Source: Bacteroidota bacterium (GTDB lineage: Bacteria; Bacteroidota; Bacteroidia; Bacteroidales; FEN-979). From it: a stretch of DNA of 40,279 nucleotides. This document shows, piece after piece, positions 36,322 through 40,279 of the stretch. Both the position numbers and the translations under genes were made by a program. The DNA is taken from NCBI GenBank assembly GCA_026391835.1, contig JAPLDF010000024.1:1-40279 (forward strand), written 5' to 3'. The notes beneath the pieces are model-generated. The model ran no database searches, was not told the DNA's origin, and was given only the letters and a program-made list of their open reading frames with translations. Each line of letters opens with the position of its first letter. The first letter of the stretch is position 1.

Positions 36322-36448
36322 TGGAGAAAACGGTCACGCTGACCACCTTCCGCCGATTTTAATTGACCACCCTGCAATCTTAAAAATCAAAGAGGTGAGG
36401 CGGTAAAGTTGCTCTCGCAGAGGCTGGTCAATGTTAGCGTTTTTTCCA
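36322..36448 (-). mobile_element. MITE-like 127-bp element, copy D
   Basis: It begins TGGAGAAAACGGTCACGCTG and ends GTTAGCGTTTTTTCCA. Boxes: CTGACCACCTTCCGCCG, TTGACCACCC and GCTGGTCAATG. It is about 90% identical by eye to copy E (39101-39227) and in the same orientation. It lies in the upstream region of the giant gene. Confidence 0.8.
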
Positions 36449-36533
36449 CATATTGGTCAGGTTGTTTGGCATAAATGATTATATTAGTAGGCTATTTGAG
36501 CCCATTATAAGCATTTATGCTTTTCGAAGGGAA

Positions 36534-36590
36534 GGAAAAAATCAAGTAAGAGGGGTGGTCAGTTTGCGCCGTTTGGGGCTGGGCCGTTGC
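36534..36590 (-). repeat. Decayed half of the 127-bp element
   Basis: AATCAAGTAAGAGGGGTGGT then CAGTTTGCGCCGTTTGGGGC and TGGGCCGTTG follow the right half of copy E (ATCAAAGAGGTGAGGTGGTC AAGTTGCTCCGGCGGAGGC TGGTCAATG, given in parts). It lies between copy D and the next gene, possibly within its leader. Confidence 0.5.
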
Positions 36591-36615
36591 AAGCAAAACG
36601 TGATGGGCAAGGTTA

Positions 36616-36623
36616 AAGGGAGA
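36616..36623 (+). promoter_or_regulatory. Ribosome binding site of Shine-Dalgarno type
   Basis: AAAGGGAG lies 4 bp before the ATG at 36628 region of the Ycf48-like gene. Purine-rich sites of this strength are uncommon in Bacteroidota, where leaders are mostly A-rich without a Shine-Dalgarno. Confidence 0.45.
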
Positions 36624-36627
36624 TAAC

Positions 36628-39045
36628 ATGAAAAGAATCATCCTTATATGTTTCGTGTTGCTTAGTTGCTATTCAGCATTTCCCCAGTGGAAATGGCAAA
36701 ACCCCTTGCCCCAGGGGAATGGACTCTTCTCCGTTTATTTTATAAATGCTGACACAGGATTCGCTGTTGGCCGTGGCGGAACAATATTGAAAACAACGGA
36801 TGGAGGGCTGAACTGGACGATATACTCAAGCGGGCATGACAATTGGTTAACTTCAGTGTGCTTTACCAGCCCCGACACCGGATACGTGGCAGGTAGTGGT
36901 TATACAGGCGGGATCATCTTAAAAACCACCGATGCAGGTGCAACCTGGACCACGATCTTCAGCGGAACAAACAACCCGTTAACATCAGTTTTTTTCCTGA
37001 ATGCCAATACCGGATTCGCGGTGGGTGGATCAGGTTCTGTTTTTAAAACCGACAATGCCGGCTTAACCTGGACAGATCTGTCAATCGATTATTTTTATGA
37101 TCTTGAATCCGTTTTCTTCACAGGTGACAGCACAGGCTATACCGTTGGGAGTGGTCATGGCGAAATTTATAAAACCACCAATGGGGGCACAACCTGGGAT
37201 ACCTTATCGGGCGGGACGATCATGCCGCTGAAATCAGTGTTTTTCACGAGCGCTGATACAGGTTATGTTTGTGGAATGTATGGCAGTTTGTTGAAAACCG
37301 TGAATGCGGGAACCACCTGGATGTCAGACACAAATGGATTGGGCTCAAATTCTATGTTTAATTCCTATAATTCAATTTACTTTTCCGATGCCAACAATGG
37401 TTATATTGCCGGTTCGGGATCTCTGGAAGGCGGGGTAGAAGTAAACTTTTTTACAACGACAAACGCAGGGGAAACGTGGACCCCAAGATCGAATGAATCA
37501 TTTGACGACTTAACCTCTGTTTTTTTCACTGGCGCAAATACCGGCTATGGGGTGGGCCAGGCCGGTAAAATCGTAAAAACCACCAATGCCGGTATGACCT
37601 GGACACCATTATCCAGGGGAACAACCCAGGAATTGACTTCTGTTTACTTTCCCGACAGCATTACCGGTTACGCAGTGGGTTACATACTCGGGGCAAATCA
37701 CGACGCTGCTCAGAGCATCATGAAAACAACCGATGGCGGGAAGAACTGGGTAAATTTACCCAACGCGCCCAACGATGATCCTAACTTTTATTCAGTTTTT
37801 TTTACCGATGTCAATACCGGGTATGTGGTTGGTGGTAATTTTGGGATTATCTATAAAACCACGAATGGCGGTGCGTCCTGGATTTCTTTGGATTGCGGGA
37901 CAATCGAGCGGTTGAGTTCGGTTTTCTTCACGGATGCCAATACCGGTTTTGCAGTGGGAAACATCCCCTTTACGGACACGGTTACCGTAATCCTGAAAAC
38001 AACCAATGCAGGTCTGACATGGACAAAAACCACGACACCCTATTATTTAAACTCCGTTTACTTTCCCGATTCAACGATTGGGTATGCCGTGGGGTTTGAT
38101 CACCATACATACAATGGCGTCATCCTGAAAACTTCCGATGCCGGCGCCACCTGGAACACATTAAAGAAAAATGTTTCCAATACACTGACTTCCGTTTACT
38201 TTACCGATGACAGCACGGGATACACGGTGGGGTTCTCCGGCATCATCATGAAAACGAGCGATGGGGGCGCTACCTGGAAGAATCAATCCAGTGGTATGAA
38301 TGAACTGTTAAATTCGGTTTTCTTTCCTACAGTCAACATTGGTTATGCAGTAGGCTGGAATGGTACTATTTTGAGGACGATGAACGGGGGTACAACCTGG
38401 ACTTCCGACCCGAGTATAGTAGCAGTTTCTTTAAATTCCGTTTTTTTTACCGATTCCATTACCGGTTATGTGGTTGGCTACGATGGGGCCATATTAAAAA
38501 CAGGACATGGGGGTGCGCCATTCTTAGAAGTATTGCCAACCAACCGGGATGTCGGTCCACATGCCGGGGCAACAAACTTCACTGTATCCTCAAACACAAA
38601 CTGGAAGGTTACCTGCGACTCGTCCTGTTGCACTGCAACACCCTCCGGATCAGGTAACGATACTATTTTTGTCGCTTATACGGAAAACACTTCAACGAAA
38701 TCCAGGGTGGACACCATCCGGGTCTTTGCGCCGCAACAACCAACAATTTTACAGAAGATAACTGTAACACAGGCAGGATTGAATGGTATCGAAAATATCG
38801 GGTATGGTACTTTTCGGATTTATCCTAACCCGGCAACTGATATGATCACCATTAAGGTTACCCGCAACCAATTTAAGGACAAGACTGTGAGCATTTATGC
38901 AATAAGAGGAGAACTGGTTAAATATTATCAATTCCGGAAGGATCATCAGGTGGAAATTGATGTCAGAAATATGGTGCAGGGGATTTATTTAGTTAAATTG
39001 CAGACAGATTCGGAAATTGAGGTTCAAAAACTGGTGATTCAATAA
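36628..39045 (+). CDS. Ycf48/BNR-like beta-propeller protein with BACON domain and T9SS tail
   Basis: An 805-residue secreted protein with a signal peptide (MKRIILICFVLLSCYSAF, cut near PQ). Fourteen tandem repeats of about 43-50 residues follow, each of the type SVFFTDxNTGYxVGxxGxIxKTTNxGxTWT; they form one or two beta-propellers of the Ycf48/BNR-like kind. Then comes a BACON-like domain (AGATNFTVSSNTNWKVTCDS) and a T9SS sorting tail (FRIYPNPATDMITIKVTRNQ ... EVQKLVIQ). In Bacteroidota such proteins are cell-surface or released; carbohydrate or protein binding is likely, and no photosystem function is implied. The gene is bracketed by element copies D and E in the same orientation. Confidence 0.9.
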   Translation: MKRIILICFVLLSCYSAFPQWKWQNPLPQGNGLFSVYFINADTGFAVGRGGTILKTTDGGLNWTIYSSGHDNWLTSVCFTSPDTGYVAGSGYTGGIILKTTDAGATWTTIFSGTNNPLTSVFFLNANTGFAVGGSGSVFKTDNAGLTWTDLSIDYFYDLESVFFTGDSTGYTVGSGHGEIYKTTNGGTTWDTLSGGTIMPLKSVFFTSADTGYVCGMYGSLLKTVNAGTTWMSDTNGLGSNSMFNSYNSIYFSDANNGYIAGSGSLEGGVEVNFFTTTNAGETWTPRSNESFDDLTSVFFTGANTGYGVGQAGKIVKTTNAGMTWTPLSRGTTQELTSVYFPDSITGYAVGYILGANHDAAQSIMKTTDGGKNWVNLPNAPNDDPNFYSVFFTDVNTGYVVGGNFGIIYKTTNGGASWISLDCGTIERLSSVFFTDANTGFAVGNIPFTDTVTVILKTTNAGLTWTKTTTPYYLNSVYFPDSTIGYAVGFDHHTYNGVILKTSDAGATWNTLKKNVSNTLTSVYFTDDSTGYTVGFSGIIMKTSDGGATWKNQSSGMNELLNSVFFPTVNIGYAVGWNGTILRTMNGGTTWTSDPSIVAVSLNSVFFTDSITGYVVGYDGAILKTGHGGAPFLEVLPTNRDVGPHAGATNFTVSSNTNWKVTCDSSCCTATPSGSGNDTIFVAYTENTSTKSRVDTIRVFAPQQPTILQKITVTQAGLNGIENIGYGTFRIYPNPATDMITIKVTRNQFKDKTVSIYAIRGELVKYYQFRKDHQVEIDVRNMVQGIYLVKLQTDSEIEVQKLVIQ

Positions 39046-39100
39046 TTCTATTGGTAAAACGAAGATAACCAAGCCCGTAACATGGCGCTGAAATGCACCA

Positions 39101-39227
39101 TGGAGAAAACGGTCACGCTGACCACATTCCGCCGATATTGATTGACCACCCTACAATCTTAAATATCAAAGAGGTGAGGTGGTCAAGTTGCTCCGGCGGA
39201 GGCTGGTCAATGTTAGAGTTTTTTCCA
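39101..39227 (-). mobile_element. MITE-like 127-bp element, copy E
   Basis: It begins TGGAGAAAACGGTCACGCTG and ends GTTAGAGTTTTTTCCA, with boxes CTGACCACATTCCGCCG, TTGACCACCC, GAGGTGGTCAAGTTGCTCCG and GGCTGGTCAATG. It is the best-preserved copy: the box plus spacer GGTGGTCAAGTTGCTCCGG is of the kind repeated at ends of IS21-family elements (from memory). Confidence 0.8.
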
Positions 39228-39269
39228 GTTTATTATTCATTTATATTAAAATGTTTACTAAGTTTGTGA

Positions 39270-39304
39270 GCGCGAAAGGGGTTACAATGTGACCCCTTTC
39301 GCGC
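39270..39304 (+). promoter_or_regulatory. Inverted repeat upstream of abiEi, likely AbiEi operator
   Basis: GCGCGAAAGGGGTTAC (39270-39285) and GTGACCCCTTTCGCGC (39289-39304) are reverse complements with one mismatch and a 3-bp spacer, ending 23 bp before the ATG at 39328. AbiEi antitoxins of type IV systems are known to bind inverted repeats in their own promoter and repress it, so this is the natural operator candidate. Confidence 0.7.
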
Positions 39305-39327
39305 CCGATCACTTAGAAGCAAACAAA

Positions 39328-40134
39328 ATGCAGCTTTATAATTATTTGGAAGAGTTCATTGATAGACTTCGCTCCGAGGGAAGGTATTCCTTTACTTTAG
39401 GTGAGCTAAGAAACCAATATCAGTTCTCGGCAGAAGCAATAAAAAAATCCTTACAGCGAATTAGAAGAAAAAGGAAAATAGTTCAGGTACGGCAAGAATT
39501 TTATGTTATTGTGCCACCGGAATATAGTTCCACCGGGATTATTCCTCCGTCATTCTTTATCCCGGATATGATGAAATTCATTGACCGGGATTATTATGTA
39601 GGCCTTCTCAACGCAGCATCCTATTATGGGGCAGGACACCAACAGCCTCAGGAACATTTTATAATCACGGTTCCTCCGACTATTCGCCCTATTGCCAGTC
39701 ATTCGATAAAAATTAACTTTTGTAAGAAACAAAGCTGGGACAACCGGTTTGTCATTGATCAAAAAACGGAGGCAGGATACCTGAAAATCTCTTCTCCTGA
39801 GTTAACGGCGTTAGATTTGGTATTCTATCAGGATCGTGTTGGGGGATTTAATAGAATCTCAACTGTTTTACAGGAATTATCTGACCAAATCAAACCAAAT
39901 GCACTCCGGGATTGTTCAAAAACATACAATGTGAATTCAGTTGTCCAACGTCTGGGTTTTTTATTAGAGAACGTGTTGGAGCAATCTGATTTGGTTAGGC
40001 CAATGAAAAAATTCCTGCATGATACAAAACACTATCCACTTTTATTGAGCACAAAAGGTCCAAAAACCACCAATATACAAACAGATAACGATTGGGATAT
40101 TCTTGCTAACATAACCGTTGAACCTGATATATGA
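39328..40134 (+). CDS. abiEi: Type IV toxin-antitoxin system antitoxin AbiEi
   Basis: A 268-residue protein from the ATG at 39328; the open frame reaches back to 39289 but those codons lie inside the operator-like repeat. The N-terminus is a winged helix (FIDRLRSEGRYSFTLGELRN ... SLQRIRRKRKIVQVRQEFYV), followed by the AbiEi C-terminal domain (VGLLNAASYYGAGHQQPQEH, FIITVPPTIRPIASHSIKIN, GYLKISSPELTALDLVFYQD). The ISSPELTALDLV strand and the AAxxxGAxHQxPQ segment are characteristic. The protein represses the operon and neutralises the toxin without binding it, as known for AbiE. Its TGA overlaps the ATG of the toxin gene (ATGA), a usual arrangement of translational coupling. Confidence 0.9.
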   Translation: MQLYNYLEEFIDRLRSEGRYSFTLGELRNQYQFSAEAIKKSLQRIRRKRKIVQVRQEFYVIVPPEYSSTGIIPPSFFIPDMMKFIDRDYYVGLLNAASYYGAGHQQPQEHFIITVPPTIRPIASHSIKINFCKKQSWDNRFVIDQKTEAGYLKISSPELTALDLVFYQDRVGGFNRISTVLQELSDQIKPNALRDCSKTYNVNSVVQRLGFLLENVLEQSDLVRPMKKFLHDTKHYPLLLSTKGPKTTNIQTDNDWDILANITVEPDI

Positions 40135-40279
40135 TCCCAAGTTCATTCATCACCGCATGGAGAAAAAATGCTCCATGGATTGAAAATTCTCAGGTTGAAC
40201 AAGACCTGATCATCGAAAGATCCCTGGTTGAAATTTTTAACGATCCATTTTTAAAGGAACATCTTTCATTCCGTGGGGG
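40131..40279 (+). CDS. abiEii: AbiEii/AbiGii-type nucleotidyltransferase toxin, cut by the window end
   Basis: The ATG at 40131 overlaps the antitoxin stop. The 49 visible codons give MIPSSFITAWRKNAPWIENS and then QVEQDLIIERSLVEIFNDPF and LKEHLSFRGG. This is the known start of AbiEii proteins (VEQDLxLSRALVxIF...LxFRGGT) and reaches the GG(S/T) nucleotidyltransferase motif at the last bases. The family adds nucleotides to target RNAs such as tRNA acceptor ends and arrests growth, giving phage defence by abortive infection. The rest (about 250 residues) lies beyond the window. Confidence 0.9.
   Translation, partial: MIPSSFITAWRKNAPWIENSQVEQDLIIERSLVEIFNDPFLKEHLSFRG

Noticed and set aside
36206-36346. 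N-terminal extension of the giant protein up to 36346
   Set aside because: The extra 47 codons cross into element copy D and place the signal peptide internally; the GTG at 36205 gives a proper signal.
36628-39045. Ycf48-like gene considered as a photosystem II assembly factor
   Set aside because: The match is only to the repeat fold; the T9SS tail and BACON domain show a secreted Bacteroidota protein and nothing photosynthetic is nearby.
13788-39227. Target-site duplications around the 127-bp elements
   Set aside because: I compared the flanks of the full copies by eye and found no convincing 4-8 bp direct repeats, so none are claimed.

Overview
The window reads as chromosome of a member of the phylum Bacteroidota, probably a free-living, uncultured polymer degrader. 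The evidence is the number of large secreted proteins ending in type IX secretion (T9SS) C-terminal sorting domains, lipoproteins of Bacteroidota style, a CxPxR sulfatase, a GH13 lipoprotein and many short protein families typical of the phylum. No rRNA, tRNA or CRISPR array was seen. Most genes stand alone with long intergenic gaps.

Layout. 0-2 kb: a small lipoprotein, then a two-gene unit on the minus strand (small membrane lipoprotein and GNAT acetyltransferase). 2.2-9.2 kb: three minus-strand surface genes (GH13 alpha-amylase-like lipoprotein with a C-tract at its TTG start, a beta-helix T9SS protein, a 731-residue lipoprotein). 9.8-13.3 kb: a short secreted protein and an S9 peptidase with an extra C-terminal domain. 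13.3-16.2 kb: a junk-rich stretch with a damaged four-helix-bundle gene, an integrase stub and a Fic gene whose AbiEi-like N-terminal region has decayed, then an intact flavin-binding (PPOX) gene. 16.4-22.6 kb: a small repeat-motif peptide, a beheaded C10 peptidase, an arylsulfatase and a T9SS gene split in two. 22.8-27.9 kb: a double-GNAT protein, a flavin reductase, an orphan contractile-tail tube protein, a four-helix-bundle relic, a single-TM protein and a shortened AAA ATPase. 28.1-39.0 kb: a giant 2.7-kb-residue adhesin-like T9SS protein and an 805-residue Ycf48-like T9SS protein. 39.3 kb to the end: an AbiEi/AbiEii type IV toxin-antitoxin pair, the toxin cut by the window edge.

The unifying observation is a family of short repeats that no gene explains. 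Six copies are 126-127 bp long, begin TGGA, end TCCA (one ends TCCG), and carry internal GGTGGTCA/TGACCACC boxes. They look like miniature non-autonomous elements with IS21-like ends. At least five further decayed pieces are present. Copies lie exactly at the broken 5' sides of the C10 peptidase, the split T9SS gene, the integrase stub and both four-helix-bundle copies, and possibly at the Fic N-terminus. Two near-identical copies bracket the Ycf48-like gene. I read this as a region sculpted by insertion of, and recombination between, these elements.
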